From: Chitinophaga agrisoli
Lineage (GTDB): Bacteria > Bacteroidota > Bacteroidia > Chitinophagales > Chitinophagaceae
NCBI RefSeq assembly: GCF_008386695.1
Contig: NZ_VUOC01000001.1
Location: forward strand, 1,400,347 to 1,464,346
Reading direction: 5' to 3'
DNA length: 64,000 bases
Made by a program: the position numbers and the translations under genes. Below are positions 9,240 to 18,262 of the stretch, one piece after another; the first letter of the stretch is position 1; each line of letters begins with the position of its first letter. The notes under the pieces were generated by a model. It ran no database searches. It was not told where the DNA came from and was given only the letters and a program-made list of their open reading frames with translations.

Positions 9240-10322
9240 ATGAAGAGAATTTTCATGTTCACAAGCCTGTTGGGCCTGTTGTACCAAACAAGCTGTGTAT
9301 CAAAAAAAGAAGAAAAAGAAGAAGCCAGCAAGTATACCGTTACCAATCCGGTAAGGATTGATACCTCCTTTGTAAAGGAATATGTTTCGCAGATCCGCTC
9401 TGTCAGGAACATCGAGATCCGCGCACAGGAGAAAGGATACCTGCAGAACATCTATGTAGATGAAGGCCAGTATGTAAAAGCCGGTCAGCTGCTCTTTAAG
9501 ATCATGCCCAAAATGTATGAGGCAGAATTGCTGAAAGCACAGGCAGAAGCCAAAGAAGCAGAGATCGAGCTGCAGAACACACAAACCCTGGCCGATAAGA
9601 ACATCGTGTCCAAAAATGAGCAGGCAGTAGCCCAGGCCAAACTGGACCAGGCTAAAGCCGAGATTGCGTTGGCAAAACTGCACCTGTCATTTACTGACAT
9701 CCGCGCGCCGTTTGCCGGTACCATTGACCGCCTCCCTAAAAAACTGGGAAGCCTCATCGATGAAGGCGAATTACTGACCAGCCTCTCTGACAATAGCCAG
9801 ATGTTCGCCTATTTTAATGTGTCCGAGCCGGAATACCTGGACTATGAGACCAATACAAAAGGCCGTGGTAACAATAAGGTAGGCCTGCTGTTAGCCAATA
9901 ACAGCCCCTTACCATATAAAGGTGATGTGGAAACCATTGAAAGCGAATTTGATAGCGAAACAGGGAACATCGCCTTCCGCGCCAGGTTCCCCAATCCTGA
10001 CAAGCTGCTGAAACATGGCGAAACAGGCAAAATATTAATGACCGTTCCCGCTAAGAACGCACTGGTCATTCCGCAAAAAGCAACCTACGAGATCCAGGAC
10101 AAAAAATATGTTTTTGTGGTGGATAAGAACAACGTAGTAAGATCAAGAAATATCGCCATCACCGGCGAAATGCCCGATCTGTATGTAGTTGCAAATGGCA
10201 TCTCAGAAACTGATAAAATACTGCTCGAAGGCGTACAAAAGGTAAAAGATGATGATAAGATCAACTATGAATACCAGGCGCCCAACGCAGTGATCTCGAA
10301 TCTTCGTTTAAAAGCGGAATAG
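9240..10322 (+). CDS. RND efflux periplasmic adaptor (membrane fusion protein), lipoprotein
   Basis: 360 residues from the ATG at 9240. An upstream in-frame Met at 9099 would add 47 residues without signal character, while the 9240 start gives a lipoprotein signal with lipobox LLYQTSC. Order of parts: lipoyl/barrel-sandwich half (IRAQEKGYLQNIYVDEGQYVK, split), a coiled-coil hairpin rich in Ala/Glu/Lys (about residues 85-150), the second lipoyl half (FTDIRAPFAGTIDRLP), a beta-barrel and the membrane-proximal domain. It links the pump to the outer-membrane factor. First gene of a three-gene operon; 26 bp to the pump gene. Confidence 0.93.
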   Translation: MKRIFMFTSLLGLLYQTSCVSKKEEKEEASKYTVTNPVRIDTSFVKEYVSQIRSVRNIEIRAQEKGYLQNIYVDEGQYVKAGQLLFKIMPKMYEAELLKAQAEAKEAEIELQNTQTLADKNIVSKNEQAVAQAKLDQAKAEIALAKLHLSFTDIRAPFAGTIDRLPKKLGSLIDEGELLTSLSDNSQMFAYFNVSEPEYLDYETNTKGRGNNKVGLLLANNSPLPYKGDVETIESEFDSETGNIAFRARFPNPDKLLKHGETGKILMTVPAKNALVIPQKATYEIQDKKYVFVVDKNNVVRSRNIAITGEMPDLYVVANGISETDKILLEGVQKVKDDDKINYEYQAPNAVISNLRLKAE

Positions 10323-10348
10323 TAGTTTAAGACCTAACAGAGTGTGCA

Positions 10349-13300
10349 ATGTTCAATAAATTTATACAGCGGCCGGTCCTTTCAATAGTGATATCGCTTA
10401 TCATTGTTTTCCTGGGGGTGCTGGCCATCACCCAGTTGCCGGTTACGCAATTTCCTACTATATCACCGCCCAAAGTGAATGTTACCGCCGATTATCCGGG
10501 CGCTAACGGCGAGTTGATGATCAAATCCGTGCTCATCCCCCTGGAAAGGGCCATTAACGGCGTTCCGGGCATGAAGTATATGACCTCCGATGCCGGTAAC
10601 GACGGTGAGGCTTCCCTGCAGATCATTTTTAACCTGGGAACGGATCCTAACGTGGCATCACTGAACGTACAGAACCGTGTGGCCTCCGTAGTGAATAAAC
10701 TGCCGCCCCTGGTGGTACGTGAAGGTGTTAAGATCACCCGCGAGGAATCCAACATGTTGATGTACATTAACCTGTACAGCACAGATCCTAATGCCGACCA
10801 GAAATTCCTCTTCAACTTTGCGGACATTAACCTGTTATCAGAGCTGAAGCGTGTGGACGGTGTGGGTTATGCGGATATCCTGGGTAACCGCGAGTACGCC
10901 ATGCGTATCTGGCTTAAGCCCGACCGCATGCTGGCTTACAAGATCTCTGCGGATGAAGTGATGGAGGCCCTTAGCTCACAAAGCCTGGAAGCCTCGCCCG
11001 GTAAAACCGGCGAAAGCTCCGGTAAAAGATCCCAGTCATTTGAATATGTGTTAAAATACTCCGGCCGTTTCAGCGCCAAACCGCAATACGAAAATGTAGT
11101 ACTGCGCTCCAGCCCGGACGGTGAGATCCTCCGCCTCAAAGATGTAGCGGATGTGGAGTTTGGCAGTTCCATGTACGATATCTACTCTAACCTGAATGGC
11201 CGGCCCTCAGCCGCTATCGTGTTAAAGCAGTCATACGGCAGTAACGCCAGCCAGGTAATTGAGAATGTAAAAGCCAAGCTGAAAGAGATCAAAGCAAGTT
11301 CTTTCCCCAAAGGAATGGACTATGAGATCAGCTACGACGTATCCAAATTCCTGGACGCTTCTATTGAAAAGGTGATCCACACCCTCGTAGAAGCCTTCAT
11401 CCTGGTGGGTATTGTGGTATTCCTCTTCCTGGGCGATCTGCGCTCTACCCTGATCCCTACCCTGGCAGTACCGGTGTCCCTGATAGGAACATTCATGTTC
11501 ATGCAGTTCTTTGGTATTACCCTCAACCTTATTACCCTGTTCGCCCTGGTAATGGCGATCGGTGTGGTGGTGGATGATGCCATTGTGGTGATAGAAGCGG
11601 TGCACGCCAAGATGGAAACGGAGCACCTGTCGCCATTAAAGGCCACCAAGCGGGCCATGCATGAGATAGCAGGCGCTATTATCGCCATTACCTTCCTGAT
11701 GGCAGCGGTATTTATACCGGTGGCGTTTATGTCTGGCCCGGTGGGTATCTTCTACCGCCAGTTCTCCATCACCATGGCTACCGCCATTATCCTCTCCGGT
11801 ATTGTGGCGTTAACGCTTACGCCTGCCTTGTGTGCCATCATCCTGAAGAATAACCATGGCAAGCCTAAGAAGCAAAATATAGTAGACAAATTCCTGGGCG
11901 GTTTCAATAACTCCTTTAACCGCATGCAGGGAAAATATGTGGGTTTCCTGGGTAAGATCGTTAGCAGAAGAATGATCACCTTTGGTATGCTCGCTGCATT
12001 TTGCGTAGGCATCTGGTTCATGAACAAGACGGTGCCTTCAGGTTTCATTCCTAACGAGGACCAGGGTATGTTCTATGCCATCATCCAAACGCCGCCGGGA
12101 TCATCCCTGGAAAGGACGAACGATGTGGCGGAAAGACTGCAGAAGATCGCTGAGCATATAGAAGGAGTATCATCCGTTTCTTCCCTGGCAGGGTATGAGA
12201 TCCTGACAGAAGGTACGGGTTCCAACTCCGGTACCTGTTTGATCAACCTGAAAAGCTGGGAGGACAGGAAACACTCCGTACAGGAGATCATCACAGAGCT
12301 GGAGGAGAAGTCGAAAGATATCACCGGCGCTAATATAGAATTCTTCCAGCCGCCGGCTGTACCGGGTTATGGCGCCGCGGGTGGTTTCGAGTTACGCCTG
12401 CTGGATAAAGCCGGTTCTGGCAGCTATAAGAAAATGGAAACAGTGAACAATGATTTCCTGAAAGAGCTGGTCAAACGTCCGGAGCTGTCATCTGTATTCA
12501 GCTTCTACAGCGCCAGTTTCCCGCAGTACATGCTGAGCGTTGATAATGATATTGCCCAGCAAAAAGGCGTGACCATTGACAATGCTATGAACACGCTTTC
12601 TACCCTGATAGGCAGTAACTATGAGATCAGCTTCATCAGGTTCGACCGCCCTTATAAGGTGATCGTACAGGCGTCGCCACAATACCGTCAGCTGCCGGAA
12701 GATATCCTTAAGCTGTACGTGAAAAATAACCGGGATGAGATGGTGCCTTTCTCTGCTTTCATGAAAATGGAAAAAGTATATGGCCTGTCTGAGATCACCC
12801 GCCACAACATGTACAACTCATCTGAGATCAGCGGCTCCGCTTCACCCGGGCACAGTAGTGGCGAAGCTATTGAGGTGATCAAGGAAGTAGCGGCTAAATA
12901 CTTACCCAGGGGCTTTGGCATCGACTGGGCAGGTATCTCCAAGGATGAGGTGGCGCAGGGTAACCAGGCTATTTATATCTTCCTTATCTGCCTGGGCTTC
13001 GTATACCTGATCCTCTCCGCGCAGTATGAAAGCTTTATCCTGCCGTTGTCGGTGATCCTGTCTCTGCCTGCGGGTATTTTTGGCGCATTCCTGCTGCTGA
13101 AAATAATGGGCCTGGAAAACAATATCTACGCACAGGTGGCCATGGTAATGTTGATCGGTCTGTTAGGTAAGAACGCCGTATTGATCGTGGAGTTTGCCGT
13201 ACAACGGCATGCCGCGGGCGCCACAGTATTACAAGCGGCCATGGAAGGCGCAAAGGTGAGGTTCCGTCCCATCCTGATGACCTCCTTTGCATTCATCGCG

Positions 13301-13516
13301 GGCCTGATCCCGCTGGTGTTTGCCACTGGTCCGGGTAAAGTAGGTAACAGGACAATTGGTACCGCCGCTGCCGGAGGTATGCTGTTCGGTACCATATTCG
13401 GGGTACTGGTGATCCCGGGCCTGTACTACATATTCGGCACAATTGCAGAGAAACGTAAGTTCATTAAAGAAGAAGATGAGCATCCGCTAACAGAAGAAAT
13501 AGACCATAATGTATAA
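10349..13516 (+). CDS. RND efflux pump, inner-membrane permease (AcrB/HAE1 family)
   Basis: 1055 residues, full family length. Starts with the typical MFNKFIQRPVLSIVISLII first helix and LPVTQFPTISPPKVNVTADYPGA. Two sets of six helices flank large periplasmic porter loops. The fourth helix holds the paired aspartates of the proton relay (AIGVVVDDAIVVIEAV). The second half has the mirror motif GLLGKNAVLIVEFAVQRH and the C-terminal TAAAGGMLFGTIFGVLVIPGL (split). It exports drugs or other amphiphiles by proton antiport as a trimer. Substrate range cannot be read from the sequence; no regulator gene is adjacent. Confidence 0.96.
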   Translation: MFNKFIQRPVLSIVISLIIVFLGVLAITQLPVTQFPTISPPKVNVTADYPGANGELMIKSVLIPLERAINGVPGMKYMTSDAGNDGEASLQIIFNLGTDPNVASLNVQNRVASVVNKLPPLVVREGVKITREESNMLMYINLYSTDPNADQKFLFNFADINLLSELKRVDGVGYADILGNREYAMRIWLKPDRMLAYKISADEVMEALSSQSLEASPGKTGESSGKRSQSFEYVLKYSGRFSAKPQYENVVLRSSPDGEILRLKDVADVEFGSSMYDIYSNLNGRPSAAIVLKQSYGSNASQVIENVKAKLKEIKASSFPKGMDYEISYDVSKFLDASIEKVIHTLVEAFILVGIVVFLFLGDLRSTLIPTLAVPVSLIGTFMFMQFFGITLNLITLFALVMAIGVVVDDAIVVIEAVHAKMETEHLSPLKATKRAMHEIAGAIIAITFLMAAVFIPVAFMSGPVGIFYRQFSITMATAIILSGIVALTLTPALCAIILKNNHGKPKKQNIVDKFLGGFNNSFNRMQGKYVGFLGKIVSRRMITFGMLAAFCVGIWFMNKTVPSGFIPNEDQGMFYAIIQTPPGSSLERTNDVAERLQKIAEHIEGVSSVSSLAGYEILTEGTGSNSGTCLINLKSWEDRKHSVQEIITELEEKSKDITGANIEFFQPPAVPGYGAAGGFELRLLDKAGSGSYKKMETVNNDFLKELVKRPELSSVFSFYSASFPQYMLSVDNDIAQQKGVTIDNAMNTLSTLIGSNYEISFIRFDRPYKVIVQASPQYRQLPEDILKLYVKNNRDEMVPFSAFMKMEKVYGLSEITRHNMYNSSEISGSASPGHSSGEAIEVIKEVAAKYLPRGFGIDWAGISKDEVAQGNQAIYIFLICLGFVYLILSAQYESFILPLSVILSLPAGIFGAFLLLKIMGLENNIYAQVAMVMLIGLLGKNAVLIVEFAVQRHAAGATVLQAAMEGAKVRFRPILMTSFAFIAGLIPLVFATGPGKVGNRTIGTAAAGGMLFGTIFGVLVIPGLYYIFGTIAEKRKFIKEEDEHPLTEEIDHNV

Positions 13517-14942
13517 ATACAGGAAATATCATTGTATTCCCTTAAGCATTTGCCTGGCTATAGCAAGTTGTAAGATCCCTGCGATCATGCCAACAAACGA
13601 GAACAGGACAGTGCCGGAGGCGTATAATGATAGCAAGGATACAACGAATATGTCGGCCATTCAGTGGCGGACATTTTTCAAGGACCAGGACCTGGTGAAC
13701 CTGATCGATACCGCACTGGCAAATAATCAGGAGCTGAAGATCACCTTACAGGAAATAGAGATCGCCCGGAACGATATCCGCTCCCGGCATGCCGCCTTAC
13801 TGCCCACAGTAGGCTTAAGGGCCGGCGCGGAGCTGGAAAAAGTAGGCCGTTATACCAGCCAGGGCGCTGGTGACGCCTCTACAGAGATTGAGCCAGGCAA
13901 AGAAGTACCGGAGCACTTGCCCAACTTTACCGTCTCCGCTTTCGCCAACTGGGAGGCAGACATCTGGAAAAAGCTGCACAACGCTAAAAAGGCGGCAGTG
14001 ACCAGGTATCTCTCCACCATGGAAGGCCGGAATTTTGTACTCACCAACCTGATCGCCGAAGTAGCCAATTCTTATTACGAACTGGTAGCCCTGGATAACC
14101 AGCTGCTTATCGTAAGACAGAACATAGAGCTGCAAAAAAGCGCGCTGGAGATCGTAAAAGTACAGAAGGAAGCCGCCAGGGCAACAGAGCTGGCCGTTAA
14201 AAAGTTCGAAGCGGAAGTACTGGGCTCTCAAAGCCTGGAGTTCGACATCCGCCAGAAAATAAAGGAAACAGAGAACAGGATCAACTTCCTGTTAGGCCGC
14301 TATCCACAGGAGATCACCCGGGATAAAAGCAATTTCCTGGATCTGCTGCCACAGACGGTTAACACCGGCATCCCGTCCCAGCTACTGGCCAATCGTCCGG
14401 ATATCAAACAGGCAGAGCTGGATCTTACAGCCGCCAAACTGGATGTAAAAGTGGCCCGGGCAGAGTTCTACCCCTCATTCGGGATCTCTGCTGCATTAGG
14501 CTTCGAGGCCTTTAAGCCCAATTACCTGGTCAAATACCCGGTAGAGTCGCTGCTGTACTCCCTGGCCGGCGATCTGGCTGGTCCGCTCATTAACCGTAAT
14601 GCGATCCGGGCAGAGTTTAACAGCGCCAATGCCCGGCAGCTGCAGGCAATCTACAACTACGAGCGTACCATCCTGAATGCGTACCTGGAGGTAAATACCC
14701 AGCTCTCCAATATCAACAACCTGGAAAAGAGCTACGACCTGAAATCACAACAGGTAGATGCCCTCACCAGGTCTATCGACATTGCCAATGACCTGTTCAA
14801 ATCCGCCAGGGCAGATTATTTTGAAGTGCTGATGACACAGCGCGATGCACTGGAGTCTAAATTGGAGTTGATAGAAACCAAGAAAGAACAGCTGAATGCA
14901 GCGATCAATATTTATAAGGAATTAGGAGGCGGTTGGAAGTAA
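13509..14942 (+). CDS. Efflux outer-membrane factor (TolC/OprM/NodT family lipoprotein)
   Basis: 477 residues. The start overlaps the end of the pump gene by 8 bp, so translation is probably coupled. N-terminal lipoprotein signal with lipobox near SICLAIASCK. Two repeated OEP domains show helical hairpins (LIDTALANNQELKITLQEI; LLANRPDIKQAELDLTAAK). The typical phrases VRQNIELQKSALEIVKVQKE and RSIDIANDLFKSARADYFEV (20 residues) are present. It forms the trimeric exit duct of the tripartite pump. Followed by two terminators. Confidence 0.94.
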   Translation: MYKYRKYHCIPLSICLAIASCKIPAIMPTNENRTVPEAYNDSKDTTNMSAIQWRTFFKDQDLVNLIDTALANNQELKITLQEIEIARNDIRSRHAALLPTVGLRAGAELEKVGRYTSQGAGDASTEIEPGKEVPEHLPNFTVSAFANWEADIWKKLHNAKKAAVTRYLSTMEGRNFVLTNLIAEVANSYYELVALDNQLLIVRQNIELQKSALEIVKVQKEAARATELAVKKFEAEVLGSQSLEFDIRQKIKETENRINFLLGRYPQEITRDKSNFLDLLPQTVNTGIPSQLLANRPDIKQAELDLTAAKLDVKVARAEFYPSFGISAALGFEAFKPNYLVKYPVESLLYSLAGDLAGPLINRNAIRAEFNSANARQLQAIYNYERTILNAYLEVNTQLSNINNLEKSYDLKSQQVDALTRSIDIANDLFKSARADYFEVLMTQRDALESKLELIETKKEQLNAAINIYKELGGGWK

Positions 14943-14969
14943 ACCCGTGTTGAGTTTTTTAGTAGGAAG

Positions 14970-14995
14970 AGCCGGTCGGTTGACCGGCTTTTTCT
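14970..14995 (+). terminator. Intrinsic terminator of the efflux operon
   Basis: Perfect 8-bp stem AGCCGGTC (14970-14977) / GACCGGCT (14982-14989) with a GGTT loop and a T-run, placed 28 bp after the last stop codon. Confidence 0.9.
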
Positions 14996-15027
14996 TACTG
15001 TATCATTTACCGTATCACCGATTACGT

Positions 15028-15056
15028 TACTGTATCATCAATTACAGTATTTTTTT
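15028..15056 (+). terminator. Second terminator after the efflux operon
   Basis: Stem TACTGT (15028-15033) / ACAGTA (15044-15049) followed by seven Ts. It lies among three direct repeats of TTACYGTATCAY (14995, 15007, 15027). It is weaker than the first hairpin and directly abuts the convergent hydrolase gene. Confidence 0.55.
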
Positions 15057-15713
15057 CTATTTAATTACCTTCTTCACCCACTTACCCGTCTCCTCCACCA
15101 ACAACGACATCACATCTTTTTTCCCCGCCTTAAACGAATGATCTGCGCCCTCTAACTTCACCAGCGTAGCTTTCTTCAATGATTTGCATACCCCTTCGAT
15201 CAGGTCCCAGGTAGCCAGCGTATCCTTACTGCCCTGCAGAAACAGCATAGGGATCTTCAGCGCTTTCAGATGCTCCGCCCGGTCAATGGACGGCTTGCCA
15301 GAAGGATGCAACGGGAAGCCATAGAACACAATCCCCTTAACATTACCATCCGGATTAGCCGCCAGGTATTGAGAGCTCATTCTGCCACCAAAAGACTTCC
15401 CGGAGGCAAACAACGGCAATGCCGGCTGCAGCTCCCGCGCCTTTGCAATAGCGGCTGCTATAGTCGCATGTGCTACGGCCGGCGTATCTGGCCGGCCCTT
15501 TTTATTTTCCGCAAAAGGAAAATTGAAACGCAGCGTAGCAATACCCACTTTGGAAAGCGCATCCGCCAGCGTTTCCATAAACGAATGGTCCATACCAGCG
15601 CCGGCACCATGCGCCAGGGTAAAGATACAGGTGGGCTTTTCCGGAGTTATATATATGCCCGAAACATCGCCTATAGCAGGGGAGACGGCTATTTTAATGG
15701 ATTGCGTATTCAT
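15057..15713 (-). CDS. Alpha/beta hydrolase (KANL3/Tex30-like, dienelactone-hydrolase fold)
   Basis: 218 residues, cytoplasmic. The oxyanion strand region is FTLAHGAGAGMDHSFM. The nucleophile elbow is GKSFGG (Ser about residue 107), the acid is probably the Asp in LQGSKDTLA, and the catalytic His lies in EGADHSFK near residue 196. These are the standard triad positions of the small hydrolases annotated Tex30/KANL3-like. The true substrate is unknown. It is divergent from the DoxX gene, with 95 bp between them, and no operon partner is seen. Confidence 0.85.
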   Translation of the reverse strand: MNTQSIKIAVSPAIGDVSGIYITPEKPTCIFTLAHGAGAGMDHSFMETLADALSKVGIATLRFNFPFAENKKGRPDTPAVAHATIAAAIAKARELQPALPLFASGKSFGGRMSSQYLAANPDGNVKGIVFYGFPLHPSGKPSIDRAEHLKALKIPMLFLQGSKDTLATWDLIEGVCKSLKKATLVKLEGADHSFKAGKKDVMSLLVEETGKWVKKVIK

Positions 15714-15761
15714 GATAAGGCCAAATTTACTTCATACCCTGATAAAATAATGCCCTGTTTA

Positions 15762-15793
15762 TTTGTGTAGTTAAATAACTACATGTATATTTG
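15762..15793 (+). promoter_or_regulatory. Bacteroidota sigma-A promoter of the DoxX gene
   Basis: A -33 TTTG (15762-15765), a 20-nt spacer, and a -7 box TATATTTG (15786-15793) fit the Bacteroidota consensus TTTG-N19-21-TAnnTTTG. Transcription would begin about 15799-15801, only some ten bases before the ATG pair at 15809/15812. Confidence 0.7.
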
Positions 15794-15809
15794 TAGTCAA
15801 ATAGCTACA
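15766..15809. promoter_or_regulatory. Twin palindromic operators over the DoxX promoter
   Basis: Two 18-bp near-identical palindromes are present: TGTAGTTAAATAACTACA (15766-15783) and TGTAGTCAAATAGCTACA (15792-15809), 26 bp from centre to centre. One sits immediately after the -33 box and the other covers the start point and the first ATG base. This is the layout of repressor sites for a dimeric winged-helix regulator (MarR, HxlR, ArsR or similar). No such regulator gene is next to it. Confidence 0.65.
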
Positions 15810-16204
15810 TGATGAAAATATCAGCAAAAGTAAACAAGATCATCTACTGGATTTCCACGCTCTGGCTTGCATTAGGAATGGTATCCACGGCCATCGTACA
15901 ACTGTTAAAGCATGAGAACGAAGTAGCCTACATTACGCGCCTGGGGTATCCCATCTATATTTTAACATTAATAGGCGTATGGAAACTACTGGGAACAGTG
16001 GCCGTACTTACCCCCAAATTTCAATTACTAAAGGAATGGGCTTATGCCGGCTTTTTCTTTGCCATGTCAGGCGCGATCATCTCTCATCTCGCATCCGGCG
16101 ATCCTGTGAAAGAAATATTTCCCCCATTATTGTTATTAGTGTTGACCGTAGCATCGTGGTATTTCAGACCTGCAGATAGGAGGCTTATTCCTGTCAGGAA
16201 TTAA
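15809..16204 (+). CDS. DoxX-family integral membrane protein
   Basis: 131 residues with four predicted helices (IIYWISTLWLALGMVSTAIV; IYILTLIGVWKLLGTVAVL; WAYAGFFFAMSGAIISHLA; LLLLVLTVASWYF). The GxWKLLGxxAVL phrase is typical of DoxX-like proteins of Bacteroidota. Members of this family sit in the inner membrane and are associated with redox or thiol stress, but the biochemical role here is unknown. Two adjacent ATGs at 15809 and 15812 are both possible starts. The upstream twin operators suggest a tightly repressed gene. Confidence 0.85.
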   Translation: MMKISAKVNKIIYWISTLWLALGMVSTAIVQLLKHENEVAYITRLGYPIYILTLIGVWKLLGTVAVLTPKFQLLKEWAYAGFFFAMSGAIISHLASGDPVKEIFPPLLLLVLTVASWYFRPADRRLIPVRN

Positions 16205-16205
16205 A

Positions 16206-16637
16206 TCAACGGAAAAAGAGTTGGTAAATAGCAAAGGTGAGTAAGCTGGCAGCTAATAGCAGCATTGGAATGAAAATATACCTCCTGGTAGGTACTGTAT
16301 GCTCAGGATATTGCAGATCCCACTTGCCTTTTTGTGCAAATTCCAGCAGCATTAGCGGTGTCACGGGGATGTGTGTAACATATTTATCGGGAGAATTAGA
16401 AATTGACCATATTATATTGGCCTCTTCTGTACAATGAAAATACCACAGACAGGATGAAGTATCAACATTATACTCCCTGGCGAATTTACTGATCAGCTCA
16501 TCAAAATCATCGCCATCGCAACCTAGATCCCTGTTAATATCACTATTTTCCAGTACTTCATCAGCGCCGGTTTGATCTTTTACAAACTTCAGGATTTGTG
16601 AAAGCGTATGCATAGTTTCGCCCATAAAGGTGCGCAT
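16206..16637 (-). CDS. DUF1493-like (acyl-carrier-like) protein with a C-terminal membrane helix
   Basis: 143 residues from the ATG at 16637; an ORF from 16730 is open but its extra residues look non-coding. The middle contains SDINRDLGCDGDDFDELISK (20 residues), characteristic of DUF1493, a small fold related to acyl-carrier proteins. The C-terminus is a single hydrophobic helix (YIFIPMLLLAASLLTFAIY), unusual for DUF1493. Convergent with DoxX, with one base between the stop codons. Function unknown. Confidence 0.7.
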   Translation of the reverse strand: MRTFMGETMHTLSQILKFVKDQTGADEVLENSDINRDLGCDGDDFDELISKFAREYNVDTSSCLWYFHCTEEANIIWSISNSPDKYVTHIPVTPLMLLEFAQKGKWDLQYPEHTVPTRRYIFIPMLLLAASLLTFAIYQLFFR

Positions 16638-16730
16638 AATTCTGATATGTAGGGGCGGAAAATCCACCAGTATAACAAAGAAAAACCAAAAGTACATTTT
16701 TTCACACACCGCTAAAAGGGATTGAGGCAC

Positions 16731-16781
16731 AAAAAAAGAGGGACAAAAAGCAGGGTTTTTCCCGTTGCCTCTCTGTCCCTC
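16731..16781 (-). terminator. Terminator of the histidine kinase gene
   Basis: On the minus strand the arms GAGGGACA (16774-16781 as read) and TGTCCCTC (16738-16745) enclose a second small GGG/CCC hairpin. A run of Ts follows, seen as seven As at 16731-16737 on the plus strand. Confidence 0.75.
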
Positions 16782-16802
16782 CTACTCAATTTAAAGGATA
16801 AA

Positions 16803-17534
16803 TTAGCCTTTTTGAGCGGGTATTTTTACCGTTACCAGTGTCCCCTCCCCGATATGACTAGATACCGTTATATCGCCTCCTAATAGCTTTGTATTCTTTT
16901 TGCAGACAAATAGCCCAATACCAAGGCCGGGTACATTGTTTTCGAGACGGGTATGCGGCAACCATATATTATCCATTTGAGATGCTGGAATGCCTATACC
17001 ATCGTCCTGTACCTCAAATACCGTTATATCATCCTTGTTGTACAGATTGACGTAAATGTGGCCCTCAATGGGTGTATATTTTACAGCATTTGATAAAAGG
17101 TTGAATATTATTTGAGAAAGTTTAATATCGTCCGTATCTATGGTACCGGCCTCCGGTGCAAACAACTCAATTTTTTGTCTCTTATATGATGCAACAACCG
17201 CATACAGACTAACGATCTGTCGAAGCCATGGCAACAAGTCAATACGTTTGATGTGCAGTCGTTCATAATGTTCTCCATTCATGAACGTGCGGATGTTACT
17301 ATTAATTTCTTCAAGATAGCCTACTATGTACATGAGATCACCAAGCACTACGGCCAGGTCTTCTACTGTAGTGATGGCTTTAAGGGCTTTTAAGCCATTG
17401 TTTAGCGCCATAATAGGCATATTAATGTCGTGGGACCATATTCTTATAAATTCATCCATTTGGGCTAATTGTTCCTGTAATTCTTTGATTTTGGAGTGCT
17501 TTGTACGCCTGGGGCCGGTAAAAATTGAAAACAT
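16803..17534 (-). CDS. Soluble sensor histidine kinase, orphan
   Basis: 243 residues with no membrane helix and no recognisable sensory domain. A short coiled coil (KIKELQEQLAQMDEFIR) leads into the H-box IWSHDINMPIMAL with the phospho-acceptor His at residue 35. The ATPase domain shows the N-box (IIFNLLSNAVKYTP), G1 (VQDDGIGIP) and G2 (VPGLGIGLFVCK) motifs. No response regulator is adjacent, so the partner is elsewhere. The next gene upstream is a divergent small HTH gene. It may be host DNA or an accessory gene at the prophage edge. Confidence 0.88.
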   Translation of the reverse strand: MFSIFTGPRRTKHSKIKELQEQLAQMDEFIRIWSHDINMPIMALNNGLKALKAITTVEDLAVVLGDLMYIVGYLEEINSNIRTFMNGEHYERLHIKRIDLLPWLRQIVSLYAVVASYKRQKIELFAPEAGTIDTDDIKLSQIIFNLLSNAVKYTPIEGHIYVNLYNKDDITVFEVQDDGIGIPASQMDNIWLPHTRLENNVPGLGIGLFVCKKNTKLLGGDITVSSHIGEGTLVTVKIPAQKG

Positions 17535-17655
17535 ATTCAGGTATTTTTATTTGTATTAAATATTGATAGTTACGACTCTCGTTTATGAGGTATAAAACTT
17601 GTTATCGAATATACTAACAAATATTCTAAAAAGAGGATGCACTTTAGAGGGGTTA

Positions 17656-17898
17656 ATGGCTGAACATAAGGAAAATATAGACAAAGCAATTCGCCAGGTT
17701 GTAAAACAGGCGCGTAAAAGAAAGGGATTATCTTATCGACAGTTAGCCGCGTTGGCTGAGTGTGAGGCTGATTTAGTATTCCATTATGAGGCTGGCACTA
17801 GGGATATAAGAGTAAGTAGCCTTATAAAACTTATTTTGGCGCTCGATTTAAGTATAAAAATCACTGAGGAAATACAGGAAAAACCTGATAAAGAATAA
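17656..17898 (+). CDS. Small XRE-family helix-turn-helix regulator
   Basis: 80 residues from the ATG at 17656 (MAEHKENIDKAIRQVV). An ORF from 17599 is longer but its first 19 residues have no family character. A single Cro/CI-type HTH covers most of the protein (QARKRKGLSYRQLAALAECEA ... VFHYEAGTRDIRVSSLIKLI, quoted in parts). Proteins of this size act as stand-alone DNA-binding repressors. It is divergent from the histidine kinase and convergent with the small gene ending at 17923. Host or prophage origin is uncertain. Confidence 0.75.
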   Translation: MAEHKENIDKAIRQVVKQARKRKGLSYRQLAALAECEADLVFHYEAGTRDIRVSSLIKLILALDLSIKITEEIQEKPDKE

Positions 17899-17922
17899 GG
17901 CCAGCACGAACGGGGACGGACG

Positions 17923-18168
17923 CTATTTTAAAAGGCTTGAATACCTTTCCTCGATCTCCTTCAATTTACACTCTGCCTCTCGCCACAAATTGGACAAAAA
18001 AGGGCTAGGAACTATCGTTGTATTGCCGTTGTGGCTCACTGCTGTAAAGGGTGCCTGTCTACTCACCTCCGCCAGGACGGAAAGCCAATATTTCCTTTCA
18101 GGATCATTTAAATACTGTTCATGTATTAACTTAATTTCAGAAGGTTGTGGTATACTAGCTCTTGCCAT
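17923..18168 (-). CDS. Small hypothetical protein
   Basis: 81 residues, soluble, mostly helical at both ends (IKLIHEQYLNDPERKYWLSV; WREAECKLKEIEERYSSLL) with no recognised domain. It lies just outside the terminator that ends the prophage fibre operon, reads in the same direction, and has no clear promoter. It may be the last accessory gene of the prophage or the first host gene beyond it. Confidence 0.5.
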   Translation of the reverse strand: MARASIPQPSEIKLIHEQYLNDPERKYWLSVLAEVSRQAPFTAVSHNGNTTIVPSPFLSNLWREAECKLKEIEERYSSLLK

Positions 18169-18209
18169 ACAAATGAATTTACATTGCTAATGTATTAATA
18201 AAAAAGGAT

Positions 18210-18240
18210 AAAAGGGCCAGGTACAATACCTGGCCCTTTT
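18210..18240 (-). terminator. Intrinsic terminator of the prophage leftward late operon
   Basis: Perfect 14-bp stem AAAAGGGCCAGGTA (18210-18223) / TACCTGGCCCTTTT (18227-18240) with a CAA loop, placed 23 bp beyond the stop of the fibre gene. The A-rich flank at 18201-18209 supplies Us on the minus strand. Confidence 0.9.
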
Positions 18241-18262
18241 ACTATCGCCTACCAATACACTT

